Below, piece by piece: positions 24,401-33,995 of a stretch of 64,000 nt of DNA. The translations under genes and the position numbers were made by a program. How positions within the stretch are numbered: position 1 is the stretch's first letter; every line of letters begins with the position of its first letter. The DNA comes from Arcuatula senhousia (Eukaryota > Mollusca > Bivalvia > Mytilida > Mytilidae): positions 44,031,717-44,095,716 of the forward strand of contig OZ020305.1 in NCBI GenBank assembly GCA_963971305.1, given 5' to 3'. Under the pieces are notes generated by a model, which did not search any database, was not told where the DNA came from, and saw only the letters and a list, made by a program, of their open reading frames with translations.

Positions 24401-24695
24401 GGAGGGTGTCGTTAAACCTGAGATTCAGGCTAAAAGTATCGTTACAAAGGACCTTCCGTTAAATCTAAAAACAAAGGAAAGCAATGAAAAAACTTCAATA
24501 AAAACATCTCCAACAAAAGACGATAAAACCACAGTAGTCCCTCTCTCCTCTCCGCCGAATGAAAAGAAATCACCACCACTAGGTAGTAATGTGAACAATA
24601 TACTTAAACAGGATAGTTCGTCCAGCCCACCAAAACCCGATCACCTGACAATTGACATGGATGACTGTGATAAACCTCATATTTCTTTTTATTGA
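8818..24695 (+). CDS. HCN: HCN-type hyperpolarisation-activated cyclic-nucleotide-gated channel (5' end missing)
   Basis: A voltage- and cAMP-controlled cation channel of the plasma membrane that carries the pacemaker current Ih. Eight exons give 810 residues from S1 to the stop: 8818-8981, 10537-10737, 12089-12186, 15910-16059, 16543-16761, 19902-20048, 21479-21722 and 23485-24695. All introns are GT...AG with compatible phases. Order: S1-S2, S3, arginine-rich S4, S5, pore with [10 protein letters not shown]6, C-linker ([15 protein letters not shown]), cyclic-nucleotide-binding domain ([17 protein letters not shown], then [19 protein letters not shown]) and a serine-rich tail. The GYG filter followed by RFPP is the invertebrate HCN form and argues against a CNG or EAG/ERG channel. 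The conserved N-terminal segment before S1 and the start codon are not in the window and presumably lie upstream. The symbol gives the family; one ancestral gene is usual in invertebrates. Confidence 0.95.
8982..10536 (+). other. HCN intron (S2/S3)
   Basis: 1.55 kb phase-1 intron from gtgagt to ttccag. It is AT-rich and I recognise no mobile element or embedded exon in it. Confidence 0.8.
10537..10737 (+). CDS. HCN: HCN exon: S2-S3 loop and S3
   Basis: Begins with the two bases that complete the split glycine. It encodes the loop ([14 protein letters not shown]), the conserved [19 protein letters not shown] of S3, and a variable S3-S4 loop ending ASPYWQ. The donor is aag|gtgatc and leaves one base of the next glycine codon. 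The S3 serine-isoleucine-proline motif is characteristic of HCN channels. Confidence 0.93.
10985..11095. repeat. Decayed copy of the 25965-26226 inverted-repeat element
   Basis: The left end 'gaccatttaacttgaa' and the right end 'ccccttcgagtcaaatgatcgg' are diverged forms of the terminal repeats of the element at 25965-26226. It lies in an HCN intron and is non-coding. Confidence 0.6.
12089..12186 (+). CDS. HCN: HCN exon: S4 voltage sensor
   Basis: A 98 bp exon between ccattacag and gtaaat. It encodes [20 protein letters not shown] and [13 protein letters not shown]. Basic residues recur at every third position, as in the HCN voltage sensor that moves inward on hyperpolarisation. It ends in phase 0 after QQWEE. 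Joined directly to the next exon, the S4-S5 linker is about four residues shorter than in vertebrate HCN channels; see the microexon candidate at 14927-14938. Confidence 0.93.
13147..13359. mobile_element. 213 bp element with 13 bp perfect inverted ends
   Basis: 'ggtgtcacagccc' at 13147-13159 is exactly reverse-complemented at 13347-13359. The interior is built from degenerate short units of the types 'ggtacgc' and 'ggtattcggta'. The open frames across it on both strands follow from that low complexity. No convincing target-site duplication was identified. A non-autonomous DNA element is the likely explanation. Confidence 0.7.
14927..14938 (+). CDS. Possible 12-nt HCN microexon (RVRL), unproven
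   Basis: Within the S4/S5 intron, a strong pyrimidine tract and acceptor (ttttctttatgcag) is followed after exactly 12 nt by gtatga, a fair donor. The 12 nt are in phase with both neighbours and would add R-V-R-L between QQWEE and FLALAGKF. That would bring the S4-S5 linker to the vertebrate length. The residues themselves do not resemble the vertebrate linker, so this could be chance. Confidence 0.2.
15910..16059 (+). CDS. HCN: HCN exon: S4-S5 linker and S5
   Basis: A 150 bp, phase-0 exon (ctctttcag to gtaaag) of 50 residues. It encodes [15 protein letters not shown], the S5 helix and [18 protein letters not shown], which leads into the turret. The GCLQFLVP stretch is strongly conserved among HCN channels. 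Confidence 0.93.
16543..16761 (+). CDS. HCN: HCN exon: pore helix, selectivity filter and S6
   Basis: A 219 bp, phase-0 exon of 73 residues. [19 protein letters not shown] holds the pore helix and the GYG filter. The S6 follows ([20 protein letters not shown]), then [15 protein letters not shown] at the start of the C-linker. An inverted-repeat mobile element begins 38 bp after its 3' end. Confidence 0.95.
16799..17500. mobile_element. 702 bp element with long (~125 bp) inverted terminal repeats
   Basis: The first ~125 bp, starting 'tattctcactttatggcg' at 16799, is repeated as a nearly identical reverse complement ending at 17500. The arms share the block 'ctaacaaccatttttattga' and differ at only a few positions, so the insertion is fairly recent. 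The interior is AT-rich with a G-run near 17245 and no credible coding frame. The ends suggest a TA target site. It lies in the HCN intron close to the pore exon's donor. Confidence 0.85.
18358..19190 (+). mobile_element. Element with ~168 bp tandem repeats and (ctgt)n
   Basis: It opens with the palindromic 'ccccccgcaaacaaagtttggggggt' style block near 18376-18400 (arms only given here), then (ctgt/ccgt)n at about 18411-18472. About four units of ~168 bp follow; the phrase 'cctccta' recurs at 18494, 18661, 18828 and 18999. It ends near 'gtgagctccctcac'. It is non-coding, and the minus-strand frame rich in D-R-R-T-D is the tetranucleotide repeat read as protein. A single relict unit lies at 8480-8642. 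Confidence 0.75.
19228..19499. mobile_element. 272 bp MITE with ~57 bp inverted ends and 7 bp duplication
   Basis: The left end 'tcatcctcggaaaccca' at 19228 pairs with its reverse complement ending at 19499. The inverted ends run about 57 bp with a handful of mismatches. The heptamer 'ttcatat' flanks it on both sides (19221-19227 and 19500-19506), as expected for a target-site duplication. It is non-coding and lies in the HCN intron. Confidence 0.85.
19537..19580 (+). ncRNA. Possible degenerate hammerhead ribozyme
   Basis: The block holds CTGATGA, a perfect 3-bp stem with loop (GTC...GAC), GAAAC, a very short stem III with loop ATTC, and GTC at the expected cleavage position. That is the conserved core order of a type I hammerhead with minimal stem III, as carried by retroelements in many invertebrates. 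The flanks 'gagccca' and 'aggagta' form only a very weak stem I, so this copy is probably inactive or a chance match. Confidence 0.4.
19902..20048 (+). CDS. HCN: HCN exon: C-linker
   Basis: A 147 bp, phase-0 exon (tcatttcag to gttaac) of 49 residues. [20 protein letters not shown] and [15 protein letters not shown] are hallmark C-linker motifs of HCN channels. This region joins S6 to the cAMP-binding domain and transmits ligand binding to the gate. Confidence 0.94.
20122..21071. mobile_element. 950 bp element: 12 bp inverted ends, five 182 bp tandem units
   Basis: 'tgtctcgcctgc' at 20122-20133 is exactly reverse-complemented at 21060-21071. In between is a tandem array whose landmark 'tgtaa' recurs at 20201, 20383, 20564, 20746 and 20928, so the period is 181-182 bp. 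The units differ by scattered substitutions, and the last is the most diverged. The small frames inside are read-throughs of the repeat. This layout, inverted ends around a satellite-like core, is familiar from bivalve genomes. Confidence 0.85.
21479..21722 (+). CDS. HCN: HCN exon: first part of the cyclic-nucleotide-binding domain
   Basis: A 244 bp exon (ttttgcag to gtatga). It encodes the last C-linker helices ([19 protein letters not shown]) and the beta-roll ([41 protein letters not shown]). It ends one base into the glutamate codon of the phosphate-binding cassette, so the exon junction splits the cAMP site. Confidence 0.95.
21723..23484 (+). other. HCN intron within the cAMP-binding domain
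   Basis: 1.76 kb phase-1 intron, gtatga to attttacag. It is AT-rich. A short direct repeat 'tctaaacgggtcaa' occurs near 23173 and 23200. No gene or mobile element is recognised. Confidence 0.75.
23485..24695 (+). CDS. HCN: HCN last exon: end of cAMP-binding domain and long C-terminal tail
   Basis: A 1211 bp exon encoding 402 residues and a tga stop. It opens with [19 protein letters not shown], which holds the glutamate and arginine that contact cAMP, then the C-helix ([20 protein letters not shown]). The tail is low-complexity and probably disordered. It has an acidic stretch ([12 protein letters not shown]), a basic patch (KRKKKFKF), RRPSF at 24060-24074 (a PKA-type site) and many serine/proline repeats, and it ends CDKPHISFY. 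Minus-strand frames here are shadows. Confidence 0.95.
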
Positions 24696-25963
24696 TAAAC
24701 AGGAATTCCTCTAGATGCTATATGTACCATCATCTTTATAATTTGCATTTCATATTCATAGCCATTGCTTTCGCGGTATATGTAAGCTAAAAGGTCTGTA
24801 ATTTTCCTTTCACTTATTGACAAAGGTAAAATGGGAATAGTAAAACTATCATTTTGGTTACCAGGAACAAGGAATAAGGAAAAGTCTCTTGCAATCAATT
24901 GCAATACAAGTTTTGGAAGACAGGACTTTTCCTACCAACCATCAATAGTGGCTTTTGGAGCAAAAACCATTCTGTCATCAAATGTAATTGAAAATTAATA
25001 CCAAAAATAGCTTGGTATACGGAAATCAATTTTAAGACCCATTCGAAGTATTTTCAGAAAAAAAATAATCTATGGTTTTGATTTTGAATGATATTTTAAA
25101 TTTTACTAAAACTTATTTGTGAATTTACATTTCTCATTAGTAATCTTATGCCAAAATCAATAAAATATTCCTATAAGAATCAGAGATATGTCATTACATT
25201 CATCGGTCTTCAATTGAATGCAAGAAACTTTTCCTTATTCCTTGTTCGTGGTAACATATGGGACAACTATTTGTGGCGCATGTAGGTGAATACAAAAGTT
25301 ACAAATAAATTTGCTAAAAAGACATTTTAAGATGTTCCCATTTGTTTTCCTGTTTTGAAACAACAGTATGGTCAGTCCTTGTAGATTTAAGATAAACATT
25401 ATATTTAAAATAACAGACTTTAACTGTTTTACTCAAAAATCTATACCGATGTTTTGCATAAAAGTTTACAAAATTGTCAGTAACTTATTTCTGATTGATA
25501 TAAACATAACATAAATTTTATTTAATTCGCCAACATGCAATGAATAATGCGATCTATATACTAAGTAATTATTGAATGCAGGGATAATCTATCTTGGAAA
25601 AGAAATGACTTTAAACATAGTCATTGAACTTTCCAGTAAATTTAAGTATCACCTATACAAGCTCCACTCGAATGCAGTGCTGTATGAACCAATTTTATAT
25701 TCCAATGTCTTTCATTTTGTTTCAGAATCTCACAATGTGATATAGCATTTGATTTACAGGAGCTAGGTAAAAAGGGACTACCCATCGTATCTATTTGTAT
25801 TATTAATAAAGTGTACATATTATTTAAAACAACCAAAACGACCACATTCGATATATTTTTTTTTGAAGCGAAGTCTACAACGGCTTTTCCATGTGGTTAT
25901 TTTAGTTAGCTTTAAGAACATATATACATGACATAGAGAACATTTTTTTTCATTATACTACTT
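24696..25963 (+). other. Probable HCN 3' untranslated region and downstream DNA
   Basis: AT-rich sequence after the stop. Candidate poly(A) signals aataaa occur at 25159-25164, 25304-25309 and 25805-25810. Which is used cannot be told from sequence alone. No further coding sequence is seen. Confidence 0.5.
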
Positions 25964-25964
25964 A

Positions 25965-26226
25965 GGGACCGACCATTTAACTTGAAGGGGGTGGGGGGGC
26001 TTGGTTTGTATCTAAAATTATTCTGGATAAGATTTTTGATGAAAAATACATTTTTGCAGCAAAGGTGTAGAAAAAAATATTATGAAGAAGGATTTCCGCC
26101 ATATTAATTAATGTTAATATTGGGGGAAAAAATTTGTAGCGACACCAAAAATAAATAGCGCGGGAGAAAAATTCTGACCAAACCAAAAAACCATGACCCC
26201 AACCTTCAAGTTAAATGCTCGGTCCC
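25965..26226. mobile_element. 262 bp MITE with TA target site
   Basis: 'gggaccgaccatttaact' at the left pairs with 'agttaaatgctcggtccc' at the right, giving inverted ends of about 25 bp with one or two mismatches. TA flanks both ends (25963-25964 and 26227-26228), as in Tc1/mariner-type insertions. Related remnants lie at 10985-11095, 3705-3740 and 48255-48290. It is non-coding. Confidence 0.8.
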
Positions 26227-26228
26227 TA

Positions 26229-27830
26229 AACATGATTTGAAGTGTTTTTCTTATAAGAACATTACCAATAGCTCGCCTAGCTCCTGTAAAATGTTCACGT
26301 AGTTTTAGCAGCATTACTATTTTGTATATTTTATACATAATTGACACCTTCAGGTTTGTTATTATATGTGTTTTGTGCCAAAATGTTTTTATTCGTTTAC
26401 ACAACGAATGGAAGGAATTATAATATGATGATTGAAATCCTGGAAAATGTATTTAATATGTATGTTACAATATCAACAACATTTGTGTGTAAATTCTTAC
26501 CAGAGTCCCCAAATGACACCCATTAAATTCAATATGTTCCTTTCCTCTCAGGTTTAGTTATACTTTTAATACCTTTTGAAATCTATTTTATAATTTAAAA
26601 ACATCTTTGCTTGGAAAAAAGCTATAAAGTAACACAGATAGTTTGATATGGTGTGATTTTTATGTATTTCTTAGCAATCCAGGCAAAATTTTGAGTAATC
26701 TTTGGCTTTTCCTATTTTTAATAACAAAACTATTTTAAATATCAAAACCTCAATTAGAGTGTCCAGTTTGGTAAGAATAGAGAGAGACATGTGATTTGAC
26801 AGCTCAGATCGGACAAATACATTTTTATCTGCATCTTAAGGGCAGCAAACTATTAAGTAAACGTAAATGATGCCGATGTAAACAAGCAAGAAATCTGTTA
26901 AGCCAAGTTCTTTTTTTAAATTGAATAAAACACAAAAAGGCCAATACTTATCCAGTTTAGATATAGACATTCGTATATAAAATTGTTTGATGTTATTACG
27001 TGAATGAAAACTTGTAAGCAGCCTGGCTTTACGAGTTTGCTATCTCTCGAACAACGGTTTCATTTATTCTGCATTTTTTTGTTGTTTTAACGTGTTCAAT
27101 GCAGTTTGTTTTGCTTTTTGAAATTTTCCATTCCTTATATATAGAACTGATCAAATTTGTGACTTTTGAGTCCGATTATAACCACATTGCGATTTATATT
27201 TTGTTCAAGTTCTACTTTTATTACAAGTGTGTCAACCTACATATATTTCAGTTGGTTTGATTTGGTAACTTCAACTTTTTTGCTATCACCAAACTATTAT
27301 TTCCCAGTCTATGATTTTATTTTAATTCCATAAATCAATGCAAGAGCAATGCGCTCACATCATGTGTTCATCACTTTATTAGTGTGCTTTGTATTTAAAT
27401 TAACTCGTTTTGTTATAAATTGCAAAACCAAGTTGATTATATTCTACATTAATCCTTAACTATATGGAATTCTTCAAATATATAAAAGCGTTTTATCGAA
27501 CTTCTGGAAATTTTTGTCTCCATTTGCCAAATAAATGTTTTTAGAATTTGATTATTTTTAACCCAGTAAACAATACTTCTATTTTTTAAACAGACATTAA
27601 GTAAACCACCGAACGAACCCTCGACCCCTCCCAATATTATCCACATTTTATACATAATTCTAGTTGAACAGATCATACATTGTCATGTTTTGTTATTTAT
27701 GTAAATTTTGCTCTTTTATGTTAATGTTTATTTTTGTAGCCATGATCAATACATATGCAACTTAAAATGGATTAATGAAATTATCAATAAACCTTTGAAA
27801 TTTGAACTTTTTTATATTCATTTATCCATC
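26229..27830. other. Non-coding stretch, no gene recognised
   Basis: AT-rich DNA with only short open frames that match nothing I know. It lies between the HCN gene and the LINE fragment. Confidence 0.5.
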
Positions 27831-27877
27831 TCACCAGGAATATAGTGCAATAAGTAAAAGTAATTACATTAGGACAC

Positions 27878-27941
27878 GGTGTGTCAGTAAAAGATCGTCC
27901 TGTCGGCCGGAGGCCGGAGGGGCTGATCTTACTCACACACC
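27878..27941. repeat. Hairpin with GC-rich loop
   Basis: 'ggtgtgtcagtaaaagatc' (27878-27896) and 'gatcttactcacacacc' (27925-27941) are inverted with minor mismatches. They enclose 'ggccggaggccgg', itself repetitive and GC-rich in an AT-rich setting. It is probably part of a small dispersed element. Confidence 0.6.
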
Positions 27942-28162
27942 AAAACCGAATATGATAACTATTTTACATCCCAGCCTTCAAAATAGGTCATGTAAAATAT
28001 AAATACAAACATTAGAATACATGCTGTGCATTAAGAATAAAAAAACCATTTTTATACTTTATGATAAGAGTCCGATAAGAGTATCCCTATTGGGCCCCTT
28101 CAACATTCTTTATGTACACATTTTTAACACAAAATTTGCATCTGTTTCGTGGTGTAGTGGAT

Positions 28163-30075
28163 ATAATTCAATTCAATCTTTATTGTCATATAAACTATAT
28201 ATACAGTTTGTGACAGTATAACATAGACATAAACAGACATACATACAAATACACATGTAACAAGTTGAAAATATATATATATACATTATGAAGCAAATGT
28301 TTAAGGTTCCCCTGTCCTCAGTTCTATAGACTTTTTAATAAAGGATCCTAATTTATTTACCTCTGTTGGTGTTGATGGGTTTAATATGTATATATTTTTT
28401 TCACTGATGTTTAGGTCTTTAAAAAAGCTATTAAAAGAAAGAAACTCAAAATATTCTTTTCTTAAGTTTGAATTAATATTACAGTGTAATAAAAAGTGGA
28501 TCTCATCATCTAATAATTTACATTTTTGGCAAAGTCTTTCTTCCCTCGGTATTTTAAAATGCCTTCCCTTTTCAATTAACAATACATGATCACTTATTCT
28601 TAATTTAGTAATTAACCTCCTAAATTCAAAATCTGAAATGGATAAATAAGGTTTAGTTAGAAAGTTAATATTTAGTTTTTTATAGAAAAAAAGTTTGCTT
28701 TTTTCATCTATACTGTTTAATTTATCTTTAAAAAGTTTTATGTAATATGTATGCATTTGGCATTTGATGTACTTTTTAATATTGTTTAGACTTTTTTGGT
28801 CTCTGCAAACTTTCAGTCTCTCTATATCGATTTCAGATTCTGAAAGGATATCTTTTGCATATGAGACCCATGTGTATATGCCACTAGCATCTAAAGATTC
28901 TGATAGTTGAAATGATTCTTCTAAAAGAGGGTTTAAATCAGATGTAAATAAACGTGCCAAGTACATTAATGATTGTACTTTTATATGGCAATCTATTGGA
29001 AGTCTTCCAAGTTCAGTTCTCACTCCAAAATTTGAGGAATTCTTATTGACACCAAGGACATATTTGCAATATCCTAGGTGTAATCTTTCTAGGTGAATTT
29101 TGTCAATGAAATCAAATGGATCTATGTATTTTCCTGAAATCAAAGCTCTTTTTTTTGCTTTGAAATATGCTGAATATGAATCTGAGTAAGTTATTTCAGA
29201 ATTGTAAGTCAAGATAGGCTTTACCATATTATCAAATAGATTATTTGATACATTTACAGGTAGGTTATTCAAAGAGTTTGTATAGGATTTAATAGAAAAC
29301 ATAACCTTCCTAGCTTTATTGGTTAGGTCATTTATGCTATGACTGAGATTGCCATTCGATCTAATGAGTAGTCCTAGATAGCGGTATTCTTCCACATTTT
29401 CAATGTTTTCATTTTTAAATTTTCCTACAAAAGGATCAGATTTATGTTTCCTTTTTGAGAATATCATGCTTTTAGTTTTATTAACATTTAAAGAAAGTTG
29501 CCAGTTTTCACAAAAAGAGGCAACCTTATCAATACTGGTTTGAAGACCCTCTTTGGTTTCTGAGAGTAAAAGTAGGTCATCAGCAAAAAGAAGGCACCCT
29601 AATTTACTATTTACAATATTTAGCGGATTTGACATGTTACTATCCAATTCAGCTGTTATATCATTTATAAAAATGTTAAACAAAGTGGGACTCAATGAGT
29701 CTCCTTGTTTGACACCCCTTGAAATGTTGAAACTGTCAGAAATGAAATTTTGAAATTTTAATGATGACTTAGTTTCTAAGTATTGTTGTTTTATTATAGT
29801 ATATAGAGATTTTCCTATCCCCATTTTACATAGTTTGTAGAGAAGGCCTGTTCTCCATACTGAATCAAAAGCCTTTCTAAGGTCAATAAAGCATGCATAT
29901 ATTTTTTTGTTATATTTATGTAAATATTTATCTATTAAAGATTTTAGTATAAAGATATAATGGTGGACTAGAAATGACGATGACCCTCGTTCCAATCCCA
30001 TTGGGAACTATGTATTTTTCGATTTTCAAAAATACTTTGTTGTTGATTTTTATAATTTTCCTATGTCCAACTTAG
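28163..30075 (-). mobile_element. Broken LINE (non-LTR retrotransposon) 3' part
   Basis: The 3' end is at 28163, where on the minus strand an aataaa box is followed by a short (attga)n tail, as in many Jockey-clade LINEs. Coding similarity to reverse transcriptase runs from about 28301 to 30075. The 566-codon frame breaks at about 30000, and the segment just upstream (30001-30075) resembles reverse-transcriptase sequence in other frames, so the element is frameshifted and its 5' part is missing or unrecognisable. I could not identify a target-site duplication. Confidence 0.85.
28301..30001 (-). pseudogene. LINE reverse transcriptase, 5'-truncated and frameshifted
   Basis: This 566-codon frame copies element RNA into DNA in intact relatives. 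Visible motifs in order: IYACFIDLRKAFDSVW (palm motif A), ISRGVKQGDSLSPTLFNIFI (motif B), LLFADDLLLLS (catalytic FADD, motif C), NVNKTKSMIFS (motif D), and near the C-terminus the cysteine/histidine cluster CQKCKLLDDEIHFLLHC. The catalytic residues are intact, but the fingers region and any endonuclease domain are lost upstream, so the copy cannot be autonomous. The apparent start methionine is not the true start. Jockey/CR1-like affinity is likely; the exact clade is not determined. Confidence 0.9.
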
Positions 30076-30207
30076 TGAACATTTCTAAAAAAGTGCCATG
30101 AAGAATATTAGAGTTGAAAAAGTAGAACAGGGTATTCCGAGGGATGATCCGGCTCAGATCACCCCTGTTAGAACAAAAGAGCTGGGATGTAATGTGTACA
30201 GAAAAGA

Positions 30208-33200
30208 TAGTCTTTCTTCTATGTAACGGTTAACAGTTTCTGTTGGCTTCTTTAGATTTTGTAGTCATCCTTTACGGTCCTGGTGTCCTTTCTGCTGATA
30301 GTTACCATTTCCTTGATGGTGTCGTAATTGATGTCTTAAGCGTTCTTAAAGTTGAGTGTAATATCACGGACTTGCACATGGTTCTGTTTCCTCCTTTCTC
30401 TGGGATGGCTATTTTATACGCATAGTTCTTTGGTCCTACCGTAACAAACTCTGGGTACTTTGTCGGCTAGGTCTCCTTAGTAGTCCCGAATTCTGGTGTC
30501 CATACTCCTGTTTTCGGTGTAAATATGATGGAGTCCGTGTCACAGTACTAGTATAATGCTCTTGGTCCCAAATTTTCCAAGAAGGTATACAATTTAAGTC
30601 TTGCCTGGGCGGTATCATAGGCGGCTATGACAACATTCGTTTTCTTCGAAGTTTCGATGAATTCTTCTTTAAATTTCAATTTTTAGTTCTACCATTATCT
30701 CGTTGACAAACTGGATGCCGGTCAATTCTATCTGTTAATATATCAAAGTATTCCTTTTGTTCTATTACATTGTTATGTAGGTGGTCTGTTCCTTGTTATT
30801 TCTTTGACCAAATTTTCCCCAAAAGCTGTTTAAAATCAGTTTCGCTAATGCCCTGATGCCTGGTTTCTTTTCTAACTTGTTTTAGTCTAGCTGTATTCCC
30901 TACTTTTCTTAGTAATCTTTGATATAATGCCGTTTTTCTTCCTGTTTTACACCACTCCGCTCCGGCTACCCACTAGCTTCTTGCTTCTTTTCAAGAAGGT
31001 GTTGATGAAGTCGGTGAAGACTCCTCCAGATTTCCTTTCGGGATTGTAATGTGCTATTTCTTCGAAATGCTATACTTCGTAGATGTTTAAGATGGAATAT
31101 ACCTTTTCTAGGGCTTTATTTCGTTCATCGGTTACCCAGGTTTCCGTAAATGTTCTTCTTGTTTCGGGATGGGTACAAGGTTCTTGCTGGTAGGTTTCAG
31201 TACAGGTACAACAGAGTGGGAACATCAGTTTGTTGTTGATCTTGGCTGGTAAGGAATTTATAGGTTTCTAGGTGGTAGTACTTTACATTTTACCAATCCT
31301 TCGTACTCGTTGGTGTCTCCAAAGTTTTCTGTGATGATGATGGGATGTCCTCTGGGTGCTTTTCCTGTCTTGTTGACAAATGAGTAGAGTGATGTCACGT
31401 CATAGTAGTTGATGCTGTACTCCCCTGCCTCTTTGTATTAAGGTATAAAGGGACTCTGTTCTCCCTTCGTTGAAGGCATCTCGAAGTTCTAAGGCAGGGA
31501 TCATCTCAAAGGAGTTGACAAAGTCGACCATCAATGTATGTTTTCAGCTCCCTCTCAATGTCACATTCCCATTACTCTTTATAGGTATATACTTCTTGCT
31601 GAAGATAGGTCTTCTCTATGGTCCGTTGATGTAGATCGTACATGGACATGTAATTTACGGCATTGGTTGTCTCTCTTGAGTAACATCTGGGACAGGTATG
31701 CTAGTAGCAGTCGTGACATTCGTACACAATTCCATCGTGGTATCCATCTACTCTGTATGGACCGATCTGTTTCTCTCCTTCGTTCTCGGCGTGTTGGATC
31801 TACATGTCTCGGGGTGCGGATAATTATTTCAATCATTTCATGGCTTTAATAGAATGCTTGTGTTTTGGTCGATATCCTTGTGCCGGTATGAGTCCAATAG
31901 TATCCCAGCGCAGGAACTTGGATCGAAAGACAAGGTTGCAGACAGAGGCAATGGTGATACCGTCTTGGAAGGGGTCGATTGGAGAGCCCTTTAGAGTGTC
32001 CATGAACAGTTGCCGAAAGGTTAATCACGCTTTTCTCAAGATGTCTACGTTTGTGATGCAGTACTTCAGGAGTTCTTCTTGGAAGTCAAAAGGCACGTTT
32101 CTGTGCTCTTCTGTACCAAGTCATGAATGTTTCCGGTCTTTTGCTTTCATTCCATCGGGGTTGTAGTAACGGATCTCCGGTAGAGTCTCTTATCAAACGT
32201 TCTTGGTTTTCTTTCTGTTTAACAGGTGTGGGAAGTAATCTTTGTGGAGTTCGTCGAATCCAAACATTTTCGGCTGAGGCAGTGAGCAGAAAGTTTAATG
32301 AATCTATCATCCGTATCTTGCAGTTTGGAATGTTTACTGCCATGTTCTTGGTGTCGTTGGGGGCAATCTCGGGTTGGATTCCTTGGTAAAACAGGTGATG
32401 GGGAAATAATCGTATCTTTTAAAGTTGTGGCAGATAACAGTGTAGTTCTTGTCTCGGTTGTCTCCACCAAAAAAAGCCAGTTGCAAAAGTCATTGTTTGG
32501 TGCACTAAAACCAGTTGGTTCTGTCCATAGTTCTCACAGCTACTCTCTGCAGTTAACTTCTCCTCCTTGCACATGGTGCATACTTTATGAACCACGCATA
32601 AGCTAGATTGGTGTTCCATGGCTCCACAGGTACTGGCTATGCAATGTAAACAAGTTCCTTTAGAATCTGGTTGGTATTCTTTTTCGCACTCTTTGAGGTT
32701 GTCTTGTGTACACTCTAAGTCAAAAAAGATGTAGGTTTGCATTTTAGGGGATCTTCAATGGTTATGGGCATCATGTAACACTGGTGCTTCGGATCGCAGT
32801 TCTGTTTACAGGTGGTCAGTACACTTCGCCACACTAATGGTCTGTATTCCTCTTCTCCATTTTAACGGTTTGGCCAATCTTTACACTTGTAGTACTTCCT
32901 ACAAGTAGATTTTCCTTTCTGTGTTTGATCCAAATGAAGTTAAAAACACTCCTCTCCTTTAAAATTCCGCCCACATTAGTTACAGTTGATCCAGTCCTTT
33001 TCGCAGGGTTCGTGTATCTTTTAGCAAAAGACGCATGGGTTGTTGCATGCATACTCTTCTTCGTTTTTATACCCCTTTTTACACTTGTCACAGTAATAGA
33101 CTCGGGTCTTGGACAGGTTAACAGTAATGATGACTTCGAAATGGCCTTCGTGGTGGTATAGGTATATCATCTTTTTGTCTTGGCTTCGTAGATGATTCCG

Positions 33201-33530
33201 TTAAAGTAATCTTTGGAGAAAACAGTAATTTAGTATTCTGGAAGTATAGCTTGAAATTGTTTGAGTATGGTCTTCTGGGTACATTGTCTTTCTCAGGGAG
33301 TTGAAGGGCAAATTATTCCTGTATGTATCCGCCTTGGCGGCTAGTTCTCACTTTGAGTGTTCATCGATCCTGGATTTGGCAGTAACAATGGCCCTTGGGC
33401 AGCATTATCCGTCCTGGTTTCGGATCCTGGTGAAACTTTCTTGGTCTTAAAGCATTCTTTCGAGATCAACGTAGTTGCATCCTTTGCGCACGGATCCTTC
33501 GGGAAGAGATACTTGAAGGATATCTATAAA
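30208..33530 (-). pseudogene. Degenerate protein-primed DNA polymerase B (Polinton type)
   Basis: Intact relatives replicate Polinton DNA. Going 3'-ward on the minus strand there is an N-terminal segment with cysteine pairs (about 33150-32800), an exonuclease-like FFDLECTQD at 32742-32690, IRMIDSLNFL near 32300, a stretch including FMTWYRRAQKRAF near 32130-32090 and GSPIDPFQDGITIAS near 31960. The YCDTDS catalytic motif is at about 30530-30550. Frames change repeatedly and stops interrupt many segments, including one just before YCDTDS, so it is not functional. No single open frame exceeds about 110 codons. Confidence 0.75.
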
Positions 33531-33534
33531 TTTA

Positions 33535-33995
33535 ATAATTCATCGAAACCTCAAAGAAAACGCATGTTGTCATAGCCCCCTATACTACCGCTTAGGCCAG
33601 ACTTAAATTGTATACCTACCTGGACAATTTGGGACCAAGAGCATTGTACTGCGACACTGACTCCATCGTATTTACATCGAAACCAGGAGAATAGACACAA
33701 GAATCGGGGGACTGCTTATGAGATCTAACCGACGAATAACCAGGAAACACCATCACAGAGTTTGTTACGGGAAGACCAAAGAACTATGGGTATAAAAAAG
33801 GAGGAATCAGAACCATGTGCAAAGTCCCTGGCACAACACTCAACTTTAAGAACGCTTTAGACACCCATTACGACAACATCACGGAAATGGTAAAAATCAA
33901 CAGAAACGACACCAGGACCGTAAAGGATGACTACAAAATCCAAAGAAGCCAACAGAAACTGTTAACCGTTACACAGAAAAAGACTATAGAATTGT
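33535..33995 (+). pseudogene. Second, inverted copy of the polymerase B 3' part
   Basis: Plus-strand sequence nearly identical to the reverse complement of 30208-30665. The catalytic-motif region reads ALYCDTDSI at 33641-33667 without the stop seen in the other arm. It then runs toward the same 3' end ('ctgttaaccgttacacag'). It carries only the last part of the gene and cannot act alone. Confidence 0.75.

Larger units (their letters stand above)
30208..33995 (-). mobile_element. Decayed Polinton/Maverick-type fragment with inverted duplication
   Basis: The minus strand carries remnants of a protein-primed type B DNA polymerase scattered over all frames (about 33530 down to 30208). The last ~0.46 kb of that gene is present twice in opposite orientation: at 30208-30665 (minus) and at about 33535-33995 (plus), roughly 90% identical by eye. 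The base composition is more balanced than the surrounding AT-rich DNA. No integrase, ATPase or capsid gene was recognised beside it, so only the polymerase part of such an element remains. A related polymerase-bearing element is an alternative. Confidence 0.75.

Noticed and set aside
30208..33995. The 0.46 kb inverted arms taken as genuine Polinton terminal repeats
   Set aside because: They carry the polymerase's 3' coding part rather than terminal sequence, and no 6 bp duplication flanks them, so only an inverted duplication is claimed.
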